Assembly: GCF_020882245.1 (NCBI RefSeq)
Contig: NC_083599.1
Span: 22,454,865-22,518,864, forward strand
Length of the DNA: 64,000 nt
Reading direction: 5' to 3'
Source of the DNA: Rhopalosiphum padi
Taxonomy: Eukaryota > Arthropoda > Insecta > Hemiptera > Aphididae
Each line of letters opens with the position of its first letter. Positions within the stretch are counted from its first letter, which is position 1. Shown piece by piece: positions 27,001 through 39,403 of this stretch. The notes beneath the pieces were generated by a model. The model was given only the letters and a program-made list of their open reading frames with translations. It made no database searches and was not told the origin of the DNA. The translations under genes were made by a program, and so were the position numbers.

Positions 27001-30000
27001 TTTTCTCAAAACTATTATATTTTTGAAAAAAAAGTATAATTTTTTACTAGTAATTATAAACTAATAATAATAAACTTAATAAATAATATAATTGAATAAT
27101 AATACATTTTATAAATAAAATAATTCAATAACAATAAACTTAATAAATTACATAATTTAATAATGAAAAGAACAACATTGCAACATTAAAAATTACAGAC
27201 CTCGTACAATGATAAGTAGGTACAATTAGTTTTCAAGTTGAATTATTTTTTGTAAGCAGACAAATAGAAAATTTAACTTTAATTAATTACAATATGCACA
27301 GTATTTACAACATACTCAGGGATAAGGTCCAATTTATTGTTGATCATAGTCATGATTTCGGAGACCAGTCCTCTACAAAAACATTAATAGAGCATCGTTT
27401 CTCTTTAGTTATTAAACAGGTTCTCTGATAATCCTTTTTGTATTTTTTCTTTCAGATCTAGAAGTGCCATCTCTAATTTAAAAAGGTAAATACAATTAAT
27501 ATTATTCAACCACAATCACAACAACAAATCATGTTTATTCAGAAAATTAAAATTAAATAAACAATTACTGTGAGGTTATTTGTGTATTGTGTGCTATTGA
27601 AATTTGAAAAGAAATGATTTTCAACAATAGTCAGTCTTTTTATAATATTGCTGACAATAACAATAATTTAAAACAATTTGTTTTCATACCCACCTTTAAT
27701 AAATCATAAATATTCAACACAAAATTTCTATTTATAATGATATATTTCAATGATTCAATACTAAGGGAATTGTTTAAATTTTACAACAACAAGTTAAGCT
27801 TGTGAAGGAAATAATAATAAAGTAGAGCAAATAGAAAACAAATTACCTATATATTATATTAAATACAAATATTGATGAAACTATTGGAACTTACTAATTT
27901 TGTTCTTAAGAATTGTTGTTACACCATTGATTATGTTAAACATGTACCTAATAACATAAACATAAAACATTCACTTCCCAGTCCAATAACTTCTCGTATA
28001 CCAACAGCTTTTGGCGCTTTTGCTATGTTTTACATGTGTATGACGGATACAACACATGCGAGTGTAGTCGTAGTGTCCTCTTAATGTTATGACTTTATGA
28101 TTATAATATTGTATGGTAAATTGGTAAGTGCTCGCCTTTAGAAATTCGTAGTAAATCAAGTTTTAGACTCAGAGCGGTTATGGCTTATTTCTATATTTCC
28201 CGGGACATAAGGGTCGTTTTCCTTGCGATACTTTGCAATTTAAAACATCAATTATGTAGAACTGAAGCCTTTGATCAGTTTTTTTCAGAAATGAATACCT
28301 TGGAAGTATTTGGGTATGGAAGTTTTGTGAAGGTGGGACGGAATATAGGTCGAAATATCGATACTTACCGAGAAATTAATAATTATTAATTTATGTTTTT
28401 TAAACATTTCGAGATTCGGTTTTTAATTTTTATAAATTAAATCTTGATAATAATATTATCAATGATTTGCGATGATACCGGGATAACAATTGATAAGAGG
28501 TTTGCTGATAATTGATATTGCGTTTGTGATACGAGTGTCGTGTTTTTTAAATTTTTATGAATTATTTAAGTAATGCAAATATGTTTGCGGTATAACGTAT
28601 AAAATGTAAAAATCAAGGAATATTTCTTTGTCATTTGGTAAGTTATCATCGCAGAGTGCAGATCATTTCCTCTTGTAAATGACACAAAAATTGTTGATGT
28701 ACAAGCCTATAAGAGTAATTTGAAGATACTATACTTACCAATAAATTATTTATGATTTTTTGTTTTTCTGTTACGTTTTAGAGTCCATCGTTACCAGAAT
28801 CCTGATTGTAAATGGCTGAGATTCAGAGTCTACTACCAGTGATAAATATTTAAAATAAGGGCGACCACTATCAGTGCAGTATATGCCAAAAAAGGACCTC
28901 ATTTGTCTAGTTGTATCTGTGGTATCTGTGAATGGATTCGAAAGAGAACAAGATTAAGCAATGTATGTAAATACTTTTTGTTCAAGCATTAATACACCTA
29001 ACGGCGTATTTAACTAAAGTAAAATTTTCGATCAGTCCACCCATTTCAACACTTAGACAATTAAAACATATAATTGTAATTAGTATTTTTACTATTTAAT
29101 TTTTTTACACTTACTAATCATTGATCTCATTATTTGTAATTATTAACTAACGGAGATGGCAGCCAGTAGTATATGTGATCTAATGGTGCATTATACAGAT
29201 TTATTGAATGCTGTTGTGCAAAGTTTTAAGAATTTAAATTTTTTAAACATTTAATAATTTATCCAGAATACAACATGTTTTAACAAAATCTTACTTTTTT
29301 CAGAACCATTGAAGCTTATTTCAATACTGATGGAAGTGGCTGCATAAACCTAGGTAATAATTAGAAATAATCACTATATATTTTTTTTATTATTATTATT
29401 ATTAATGCCCCGAGGCTTTATTAAACAATGTTATATATTTTTTATTCTAGATATGATGAAATGATGATTTGAAATAAAGGATTCTAACTACAGTCAGCAA
29501 AGACGACATAAACATTATTTATTTATATTTTTATTAATTGTTTAAATATTAGGCGTCTTACATATTGTTTTCTTCAGAAATTAATGATACCATTAGTTTC
29601 TTCTTCTAAAAAAAGTTAACTATTGACATTTTATTGAATAAAACATTAAAACTTTAATAAGTACTTGCCATCTATTTTTATTTTCATTGAATACAGGTAC
29701 TCTAAATAATTTTTGGTTATATTTATTAATTTATTTTTTATATAAAAGGTGACCTTAATTGGCCCACTATCTATCGCCCATTTGCCCAGCTTTAAACTTT
29801 TGAAGTATTCTAAAATTTCTTTATTTATACTCATGATTATATTTCTTTGGTAACAGACCTAGATTTTTTTTTTAGTTATAACAACATTGTCTATAACTAT
29901 TTTACAATATAAATAAAATACAATGGAAATTTGTTTTACCTAACATTATTGTAGTTACAGAGTTTACATAACATAACAATTATCGAATGATAAAAATAAT

Positions 30001-31534
30001 AATTAATGAATATATATTTTTTTTCTATCGATACATATCTTATTTCCCACTATTTTTTTGATGAAGCGTATGCTACCTACTTATTTTCTACTATTAACTT
30101 TTTTAATAACATATTCTTATTAGAGTAAATATGGATAAAACAAAATAACAATTAATTACCTACCAGCTTTTATTAACAATATAACAATATAAATATATTG
30201 TATTTATAACGTCTCCCCAAAAGTTTTAAAAAGTAACAATTTTTTTTAATACTTCTGAAGGTAACTAGTAAAGTATTTTAAATTCTCCATTCCGATGTTT
30301 TGACTTTTTCGTTTATTAATTATGTACATTCGATTCAATTGGTAAAATTTCACTTTTACAAAATAAAATAGTTATAAAGTCGCACTAATGGCAGGGCTGA
30401 TTATAAATACATTAAATTTTTTAAAACTGATAAATTCAATTTCAAGTTTCTCTTACTATAGTGAGTACCAGCTACTATAATACTATAATAGTATTCACTC
30501 TGTCACTCATAGCATAATAATGTAAAAAATATAAAGCATATGAGATTATAGTTATATACTTATACCTACATTAAAATGCATTTTAAATTCTCAGTAAACT
30601 ATCAAGTTGAATAACAATATTTTTTTTAAAAATATTAAATAATAAATTAAGCACAACGTATACTAATCAAGAAATTAAAGCAATTCGCTCAGCTTTTACA
30701 TATGTCAAATAATGACGCTCAGTATTGTGGTTATGTTACGTCAAAATAATAAGTACACTGCAACCAGTAAAAGATAAAATACAGTGGTAAACTATAAGGG
30801 GTATTTAGGTACACAATAGTATATATGTAAGTGCATACTTAGTTAATTTTTTTTTTACAGAAACGCCTCTTTTGATATTATATTTGGCTTAGCTATTTTT
30901 TTTTTGTCATCTTAATATTATTGCTCTATAATTAAAATTTCTTGAATAAGAATAATTTCCAAGTTAATCATAAATACGTTTTTTTCGACATATTAAAATG
31001 TATAAATCAATTTATTTACATTTTTAAGGTAAAACTTTTTTTGTTATAGATTTGTTGTAGATTCAACATTTCTAGTTTGATAGAATCCAATATAAATTGT
31101 AACAATTTAGTTAATCAACAGAATAAAAATATTTTTTCTGTGAAAAATCTGAAAAAACAATCTATAAACATTAATACTCCACATACTAACATATAAACTA
31201 ATTGCATTTATTTTTTTTTACATAAACATACAATCACATTTTTCTAATAATTTTTTTTTATAAATGCAATTTTATTTTTTTGATGATATTTTTAAATGTT
31301 TGTATTTAAAATTTTAGAACATGATTGATGTTTGGAATAATAAAAATTCCAAGGGCGGATAGAAATTTAAATAAAAATAATGTAGTGTATGAACTTCATT
31401 TTCTTTCAAGCGATGTATTAAAAAATAAGGAATATGACATCAAATAGAACTGTATTCAATGAATTGCACAAGTAAACAAGTTCTATATGCTTCTGTTAGT
31501 CAGACAAGAATTATTAGTTGTATAATTATACACG
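27001..31534. other. AT-rich intergenic DNA with MITE fragments
   Basis: No coding exon is supported. 28010-28083 is a right half of the TTAAGAGG fold-back MITE (ACAACACATGCGAGTG then CCTCTTAA) without a left partner. A word CGATACTTACCGA.AAATT at about 28359 recurs near 36217, marking another dispersed repeat end. Confidence 0.4.
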
Positions 31535-32055
31535 GATGGACTTTGGTGAAGAGACCTCTCCGGCTCTCCACCTGAGCGAGTCTTCGTACAGCAACATCAT
31601 ACGAGTTTTTCGCTGAGTGCGGAGTCTCCTTAAATGGCAATCGTACAACATAACGTCCATTTTAATTTCGATTAAATACTTTAAGAAAGTGTTCTTCGCA
31701 GAGTTGATCTTCCTTTGACAAAATTTTCACTCTAGGTATACTTCTTCAATCTTTCAGAAATTTTCAATTTGTTTCTCAAGTTGCTAATAACTAATAATAG
31801 TACATTTGTTGTGATCTGTGTGGGATCAGTTTTCGCGATGTTGTTATACTGCGACCGGCGATAATCCAACCAAATCTTGAATTCTGTAGTATAGGGGTAC
31901 CCTTTGGTCCAAAATGTTTGCCATCTTATAGAATGTAATAAAACAGTTCAGCTCCTATGAGCATAACAATATTTCCTGGCAGATGTAATGTTGGGTCGGC
32001 GTCGGCCAATTGTATATGCCTTGTAAATGATGTCAGTTTGGTGTGTTCGTTTTAT
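31535..32055 (-). pseudogene. BEL/Pao retrotransposon pol fragment (protease to linker), decayed
   Basis: Translated on the minus strand in shifting frames, this stretch shows the end of a Pao-type retropepsin region (LADADPTLHLPG, then FGPKGTPILQNSRFGWIIAG). Next comes the segment that precedes reverse transcriptase in BEL/Pao polyproteins (LEKQIENF, KEDQLCEEHFL, NGRYVVRLPFKE, SYDVAVRRLAQVE). At least four in-frame stops and two frame changes are present, and neither LTRs, integrase nor the catalytic reverse transcriptase motif is found nearby. It is an old, dead fragment. Confidence 0.8.
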
Positions 32056-32375
32056 TAACTATTATCTAGTATTCTAGTATATGAATTTCTCACCTTGGTT
32101 CCCAAAACCAGATACATTATACGTATATATCGTCCTGGTTGGACGTTTGAACATTGGTGGTGCTTAGTTCAATATGTTACATAGGTAAAACTTGTACCCA
32201 TAAGTTCATAAATTAATTGTTTGTAATGTATCTGAATATTTATAAGTTACTAAATATTTATTCATAGTTGGTGCACAGTGCACACCTAGACCTAATTAAT
32301 AATTATCCGACTACTAAGTAGGTACTACATTTGAGTTTTTACCACTTTAAACCTAAATAACAAATTTGTGTTATA

Positions 32376-32937
32376 CAGGGTGGTGCAGAGGAAACGCATG
32401 TTTTTCAATATTGAATTACTGGGACACAATGGGTTGAAAATAATAAAAACAAGTATTAAATGATAGGATTTTTAATGCCGTTTTTGAAATTACATAGCAT
32501 GTTTAGGTTTGGAAAATAATGTCTTTGAGATGACGTCCTTCTTGCTGGATACAAATGTGGATCCTCTTACGGCTCTCTCCAACATTTCATTCGGCACGGC
32601 TTCAATTCCCTGACGAATGGAATTTTTAAGGTCTTCGAGTGTGCGAGGCTTGTTGATGTACACTTTTGATTTTAAATATCCCCACAAAAAGAAGTCACAT
32701 ATCGACAGGTCGGGTGAGCGAGGGGGCCAGTGAACATCGCCAAATCTCGAAATCACATGTCCTGGAAACATTTGTCGAACCACTGCCATGGATGCTCTCG
32801 CCGTGTGAGCTGTGGCACCATGACGACTGAAACGGCATTGCATGGGCTATCTGCTAACATTCGTTCAAGGTCAATACCCCCTCCCGTCGCCGCGTACTAG
32901 CGGTTCGAAAAACATGCGTTTCCTCTGCACCACCCTG
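32376..32937 (-). mobile_element. mariner-family element, internally deleted, perfect terminal repeats
   Basis: A 562-bp element flanked by TA (32374-32375, 32938-32939). The terminal inverted repeats agree over about 31 bp, starting CAGGGTGGTGCAGAGGAAAC. TA duplication plus the encoded transposase tail identifies a mariner-like element. Only the C-terminal third of the transposase gene remains, so the element is non-autonomous. Near-identity of the termini suggests a fairly recent insertion. Confidence 0.92.
32490..32843 (-). pseudogene. C-terminal fragment of a mariner-type DDD transposase
   Basis: About 117 open codons ending in TAA. WPPRSPDLSICDFFLWGYLK contains the third catalytic aspartate (CDFFLW) of the mariner D,D34D catalytic triad. 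At the expected second-aspartate position the usual QQDGA motif reads FSRHGATAHTARA, so that catalytic residue is lost. The DNA-binding N-terminus and first aspartate are missing through internal deletion. The protein cannot be an active transposase. It lies inside the mariner element at 32376-32937. Confidence 0.88.
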
Positions 32938-33394
32938 TACAATTTCAACATTATTAATTTGTATTTTGTACATCAACAACTTATATATTATTAAACTTAT
33001 AAAGTAAATAATTTCCTTATTATCATAAGACCGGATTTAATTGATATTGCAACTTATTTGTATCTTCAAATAATTTAAATCTGATCAAATATGTACACAC
33101 GATTTTTATTAATTACAGTCTTTCTATTTAATTTGCAATTTATTGCAATTTTGTATATTTTACGTAATTAAATGTACAAATCAATATATTTCTTAACTAA
33201 TTTTAATAATTTAATAATATAAAATAATAACATTATTATGGATTTTCATTATTGGTTAAATTATATGATCTAAGAAGTATAAAGGTGTAATATATGTATA
33301 GATATACGTGGCGATATGGACTTCTATGGGTTATAATTTATTATTATTTATTTATAAAATATTTTTATATTTTTTTATAATTAATTTACGTAAA

Positions 33395-33710
33395 CAATTA
33401 CAAAAAAATGTATGTAAAAATTATTATTTAGGTTTGAGTATTGCTAATTTATTAATTAGTAAATTAGATGGAAACCCAGGAAAATCATTTTTAATTTCAT
33501 GTAAAGAATTAGTGGGTACCAATGAAACTATGTCAATTTGTAAATTCTTTAAAAATATTTCTCAGTATCGAACAAAGAGTATTACTTTTTATTAGTGATG
33601 CTGGTACTTATATGATGAAAGCAGCGAAAACATCAAAAATATTTTATCCAAAATTAATTCATATCCCGTGTTTGGCGCATGCAGTTAACAGAGTATTAGA
33701 ATTATTATAA
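33395..33710 (+). pseudogene. hAT-type (BED/CGGBP1-like) transposase fragment with frameshift
   Basis: Two overlapping frames give one degraded domain. The first reads LGLSIANLLISKLDGNPGKS through ELVGTNETMSICKFF (about 33418-33560); a frameshift around 33560 then leads into VLLFISDAGTYMMKAAK and FYPKLIHIPCLAHAVNRVLE (about 33575-33707), ending in TAA. The SDA.YM.KA and YPK..H..CLAHA..R motifs mark the catalytic-core region of a hAT-type transposase family common in insect genomes. The N-terminal BED finger and the C-terminus are absent. Terminal repeats were not found. Fragment of a dead transposon. Confidence 0.75.
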
Positions 33711-34373
33711 AAATAATTTATAATATAATACTTTATAAGTTGCAAATAACATACCTACGTCCTACATTTTATATTGATCAATAAGAATATAAGATAATTA
33801 TGTGTTATTTTAAAACTATTTTCTTTTTTTTCTTTTTTAATCATTTTAGTTGCACTTGTCCATGCCATGGACTCTATGTTGCATTATCCTATAAATATTT
33901 GTGTAAATATTTGTTATATGTGCTATATGTTTTAATAAGTGATCTTAGGTGCGGGGGTCAGGAAAATTACATAAAATCACAAAATATGTAACCATCAGTA
34001 GATAATGATGCGTAACCTACCCCGATATATTGAATTTTGACGGTTTATTTTTCATTAAAAAATAATTAAAAATCGAATAATCGTGCGATTGACTTGAAAC
34101 AACAATTAGGTAACTGTTAACAGTGTTAACGATCATTATAATATAAATAACATGTAATTTTTTAGTTAAAAATTCATTAAAACTTTTCTTTTTATATCTA
34201 TAAGCTTTGAAAATGTAATAAAAGATTCCTCATATTATATAGTTTATACAGAAATTTTAAGTTCAAATTTGTACGAACATTTTCGAAATTATACTTGTTT
34301 AAAGATAAATAACGGTGTTAATTTTAATATTTTATTATAATTTATAAATGTTACTCGTAGGAACTTAAAATGT

Positions 34374-34406
<33 letters not shown>

Positions 34407-34585
34407 TATAATGAATTTTACTATAGTACTCAACGTCACAGCGATAATTTTTTATTTCTTTTAAGATATTATTATCTATTTTAACTGTTTTACAGTATTT
34501 ACAAAAATATGTTATTTAATTTTGAGTTGAATAAAAAGATATAAATGATATAATATGACAATGCCATACATATATATTGTAATAG
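33711..34585. repeat. AT-rich DNA with a (TA)n microsatellite
   Basis: 34377-34402 is a (TA)n tract. 33950-34005 matches, loosely, 36095-36140, a dispersed repeat unit. No gene seen. Confidence 0.45.
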
Positions 34586-34824
34586 TTAAGAGGACGTTGT
34601 ACCCGCAGTGCAGTTTCAAAATGATCATAACTTACTTAAAAATAATATTATCAATAAATGGCTAGCGTAGGGCTCTGAATAATAATCTTACCTTTAAATT
34701 TTATAATAGGTCAGTTCACTCTAATATCAAAACTAACAGTACAATATTGAAACTGGTGAATGAAAATTTGCTGTTGTACGTGTGTAAGACGGAGACAACA
34801 CATGCGAGCACTACATCATCTTAA
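34586..34824. mobile_element. TTAAGAGG fold-back MITE (short copy)
   Basis: A 239-bp copy bounded by TTAA at 34586-34589 and 34821-34824. The left end is TTAAGAGGACG..GTACCCGCA; the right end contains GTAAGACGGAGACAACACAT then ATCATCTTAA. It is shorter and more diverged than the copy at 56331-56753. TTAA ends suggest piggyBac-type mobilisation. Confidence 0.7.
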
Positions 34825-35251
34825 TTGTATTTATTTTTATTTCAAAAACAAACTTTCCCTAAGTGAATATGGTAGGTACATCTGACATAAAATAATTATT
34901 GACTATGGATAACCCATATAATAAATATTTCTCTTCAAATTATTTTTTTCTTCTTTTTATTGAAAACCGAATAACAATAGATACTTGGAATTTTCACTAA
35001 ACCATTAACCATTAAATTTTTATATTATTATCTTTTATACATGGTATAACTTTTGAAATTATTTTGATCTTTTTGATTATATTTTAGGCATGAATAATTT
35101 TCTATTTTATAAATGATAGAAAATTCATCGCTTAATAAAAATTCATGAAAATTGAATTCAAGATCACACATATAAGTTGTTATTACATCTACATAAATAT
35201 TATAAAAATATACTGGCTCAATTTTTTTTATGTGTAATTTAATTTAAAATA

Positions 35252-35700
35252 TTCGGTTGCACAAAAAACATCCAATATTTATTTTATTGATCCGATAATT
35301 TATTTGCTCCATAAATCTTATCGGGTTGATAAAATGTTTTATAGATGGATAAATATTAAAAAAATCATTGTTTATATATTATTATATTATATTTATTATA
35401 TTTGTGAATATAAAATTATATGCAAATTGACATTTTATTCAAAAATAATAAAAAACAAAGATCTCATTATTATGTTGATAAACTTTCCATTAATTTTATT
35501 TTATTGAACCGATAAAACTTATTGAACCAAAATCGGGACTATAAATTAATGAATTAATAGTGACTAACGGTCGATAACTTATTGATTCAATAAGGTATTA
35601 TGACTTTGTGCAACGTATTTTAATTTTTATCGAATCAATAACTCAATTTATTGTACCAATACCTATTTATTGAACCAATATAGTTTTTTGCAACCGGCCC
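35252..35700. mobile_element. MITE with CGGTTGCA termini
   Basis: Inverted ends CGGTTGCACAAAAAAC (left) and GTTTTTTGCAACCG (right). TTAAAAT lies just outside the left end and TTAAAAT again just after the right end, a possible target duplication. Inside, ATTGA.CCGATAA-type words alternate in both orientations. No transposase. Superfamily unassigned. Confidence 0.6.
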
Positions 35701-36252
35701 TTAAAATCACAAATATTTACAAATTACAATTATTTCATAATAAAAATGTTATACAATTTTCAATTTTTGTAACTTCAGCTAGAAAATTTAATATAACTTT
35801 CCCTTTGAATAGTTTATACTGGAATTAAAAAATCTAAAAGATATATAATCACAATTATGTTCAAATTTTGACAAAAAACATATTTTATTATTTTAATGAT
35901 GAAAAATGATATTAATTATTTTGGTATAATTTGAGAATATTATTAGCTGAGATTTAAGATTTTTACGCTTATTATGAATTTACAATTTTAACTATTTGCA
36001 ATGATATTTTAAAAATATGTAGTTTCATTTTAAGATATTATATATTTATACCATGAAAACATATTCACACTGTTTTACAGTAAGATGGTATTAATCGGGG
36101 GGTAGGAAATATTACGTAAAATCGTGAAATGTGTACGCTTCCCACGACTCAATCTTTTTGTCGACGATTTCTATACAAGGGACCCCGTAGAGTATTTTTA
36201 GTTCTTAAGAAGGGGATCAAAAAGTCGATACTTACCGATAAATTGTTATTTT

Positions 36253-36684
36253 CAGTAGCGGCTCGTGGGTAAATATTCTGGGGAGACTTAAATTATATAA
36301 CATAAATTCCATATAACAACTAACATTTTTTTGTTCGTATATGTTAAAGCATTAAAACCACTGGTTAGTAAAAATTATATTATATTTTCTTTTTGCATTT
36401 TAAAATAAGAACAAATGTTGAAATGCTTATAAAAATGTAAAAATAATAAATATTAGACTGCAATAGTATTTATATCGAGATAACTATTAATAGGTTTTCG
36501 ATTTGGTGACTTTCAATTTATAATAATAAACAATGAAAACGATATAATATATTTTCAATTCAAATAAAAATATTTCTAATTTTTATACATTATTATTTTT
36601 AATTAATTATATTATTTACAAGTAGCTATAGTTTATTTTTAAGGGGAGACGCAGTCTCAAAGACTCCCCTGACGAACACTCCTG
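36253..36684. mobile_element. hAT MITE with perfect 8-bp target duplication
   Basis: A 432-bp insertion starting CAGTAGCGGCTCGTG and ending GAACACTCCTG, flanked by identical GTTATTTT at 36245-36252 and 36685-36692. The 8-bp duplication and CAG...CTG ends fit hAT. The terminal repeats are diverged; inside both ends lies a GGGGAG..T / AGACTCCCC word. No transposase. Confidence 0.8.
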
Positions 36685-37137
36685 GTTATTTTTATGTTTA
36701 TTAAATATTTTATATTATATATACCTATCTATTATAATAGATCTTTAATATGCGTAAATATTAATTGTTTTACACTGTCAGTATGGAAACCCCTACATTG
36801 GTCCAGGTTATTGGACATTTTTAACATCTTGATAAAATATTATCCTCTATAGTTGCTGATGTATGTAAATTATAGTATATATTATCATTAGATTTATCAT
36901 TTATCTTAATTTAATTCTGGTGTAATTGTTTCACTTAAACTCTATTGATAACATTAATAATTTAGGCATTTAGCTAAGCATCAAACCACTAAAAACAAAA
37001 TTATTTTGAAACATGGTAATACTTACTGTGTTAGAATAAGTTTTATTTTTTAATAAGTGATTTTCTTTAAACCCTAGGTTTCCTTTTTTAATGTTAATTG
37101 TCAAATATGATGACAAATTAGGGAATATACATTAATA

Positions 37138-37490
37138 TTACAATCTCTTGCAAGAGATTGTAAAATAGGTTTATAAAGAAGATAATCAATTACATCTGTC
37201 TGTTATTAATAAAAATTCCAGCGTTAATATAGAAAAAATGTTATGAGCATATGAAAATTTATTTTTTACAAAATCTAGTAAAATAACGATATATTACAAT
37301 TTAAATATAGGTAATAAAATAATATATTTCATTAATTATCCTAGATTGACCAATCATCTCCGTTCAAAATCGTTTTTCGTGTACAATGATACCTTTCATT
37401 GCATTCATATTTAACACATCCATTATAGCAACCTACTCTATATCTCTACTATACAGCAGAGCGATATCCACTTGTCTACCTTTTTTTTAT
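37138..37490. repeat. Partial copy of the 1-kb dispersed repeat, starting at a perfect palindrome
   Basis: 37138-37163 is a perfect 26-bp palindrome centred on CTTGCAAG. From about 37200 the sequence parallels 59670-59955 closely (ATAACGATATATTACAATTT, then the CCGTTCA.AATCG block and CAGCAGAGCGATATCCACTT). It is a left-truncated copy of that family. Confidence 0.6.
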
Positions 37491-37581
37491 TTATCTCAAA
37501 CATTGAAATTTTCATTTAGTATATTTTAAATATTAATATATTTCCAATATAAACCGTTTAAAACACAATAAAAGATTCAAT

Positions 37582-38377
37582 AATGGCACATAACTGCAAG
37601 TGAATATAACTGAAAGGTGTTGCCAGCAAGACAAATAAATTATGAGATATTTGACGGCTGCTCTAAAGAACATCTTCAAAACAGTTTGGTGGCCGATCTA
37701 GGAGAAATCGGACAAACAATGATTGTGCAACGGACTCGTTTGAATAAGCTTTTGGCCCACGATCACAAAAGATCCGGAAAATTTGGACAAATCTATGAGC
37801 AGAAATGTTGATCTAATCGATCGTGTATGTAAAATTTGGAAATGTCCGTTGTGATTTTGCAGACGTAATGCTCAAAAGACAATAAGAAGAGGATTGGACC
37901 TGGATGCCTTGACGCACAGCTATTACAGTTCCGGGTGGCGGTGCGGTGTACTATAACGTAGGTACGGCCGAATATGATTCAGACGACGCTACCATCGACG
38001 AAGCAAGTTTCAACATTGATAACTATAACATTAAGCCGCATTCACAGCCACATGAACAGCATCCAGATCAGGAGAAGATGCAGGATCGGAATTATGACGA
38101 GGATAACAAGTAATAGGTGGACGAGTCTGAAGATCATCAGTAGGTAGTCATCAAATGACCGCAAGCATGTGATAGAAATCTTGCAACCCTGTTCGTGAAC
38201 GATGACAAGCACATATTCGTTGGAGCCGTTGGAGACATCCGAGTTGATGATCGCAGGGGAATTGCCGAAAATGACACTAAGGCCGGTAAAACACTTGAAG
38301 TACTGAAGCATCAAAAGTGCAGCAGTTCCAAAAAATTCAACAGCTTCAAAAATGCCAGCCAGAACAGCCAGCAATAA
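37582..38377 (+). pseudogene. Intronless retrocopy of the adjacent minus-strand gene (39404-40679)
   Basis: ATGGCACATAACTGCAAG at 37582 parallels the parent's ATGGCCTATAATTGCAAG. Homology runs through both parental exons, and the copy crosses the exon-exon junction without the roughly 260-bp intron: AAATGTCCGTTGTG is followed directly by ATTTTGCAG, matching parental AATGTCCATTCC then GTTTTGGAG. Later blocks also match (GGTGGCGGTGCGGTGTACTA; GGACGAGTCTGAAGATC; GCAAGCATGTGATAG). Several in-frame stops (the seventh codon is already TGA), frameshifts and an insertion in the exon-1 part abolish coding. The C-terminal repeat tail is barely represented. Intron loss indicates an RNA intermediate; orientation opposite to the parent and 1 kb away is unusual for a retrocopy. 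No poly(A) tail or target duplication is recognised. Confidence 0.82.
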
Positions 38378-39403
38378 TATGTTATGACAGCATTCACGAG
38401 CAGCAACAAGTATCTGTGCCTACAAATAATACAATGGCAACATAGTATTAAATAGTAAAATATTATTATATGTATTATATGTATGTTTACTATCTATATG
38501 GACTATATGGTATCTTAATTAATTGGAAAGTAGCTCCAATTTGAAATAAAATGCAGATATTTTGGTGCCGGTTTTTATATAATATATACAACTAATATAA
38601 TATGCTTCCCTTTTATCACGATCTAAAAATACATTTTTCAAAAAACGCTAACTTTTTAATTAAACTCTAAAATAGCCAATTTTTTAGTTTTTTTTTATGA
38701 AGATAAATACAATTTTAAAATCGATTGAATTTTGTATGAATAAAAGCAATTTATATTTTCAAAAATACAGCAAATTGTAAAATTGTAGGGTTTCACACAT
38801 TTTAATAGATGATAATTTATAATTAATAAGATTTATTGATACCAATAGTTATTAAAATAAATAGAAAGTATTACGTATTATAAATTATACATGGCCTAAC
38901 TGACAGAAAATCAATGTATAGCTTAAATATAATAGCTAAATTAATGCTTGTAATATTGATAGTATTTTCATTTCATAACGCAAATTCACACTCGTAAAAA
39001 ATGAGAAATTTGCGTTTTAAAGAGGAGCTCAGAGATAAATACAGAGATTAGTATATGGGCTCACGAAAACGATTATTTTGTACATATAGGGCTGTTATTG
39101 TTTTCCAAAAATAAAATAGTTATTAATTATTTTAATTTTGGCCAAAATAAACTTGTCATGACGGACACGGGACAGGTAAATATATAACTTTCTTGTACCA
39201 TTTTAGTTATAAATTAATTATTTTTAGTTTATTTATAAATAATATGCGTTTCAATGTCACGTTGCATTATTTTAATATAATTTAAGATATTCTTTTTTTT
39301 AAACTTTTGATCATAAATCATTTTAAACGGGCAACGAAGTACACGGGGGTCACCATGTAAATATAATTTACGCACGTAATAACATTCTTACTTTCCATAG
39401 GTT
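38378..39403. other. Spacer between retrocopy and parent gene
   Basis: AT-rich; nothing recognised apart from possible 3' UTR of the minus-strand gene next to 39403. Confidence 0.4.

Noticed and set aside
28180..28389. 69-codon plus-strand frame
   Set aside because: No family resemblance; its 3' end matches a dispersed repeat word also present near 36217.
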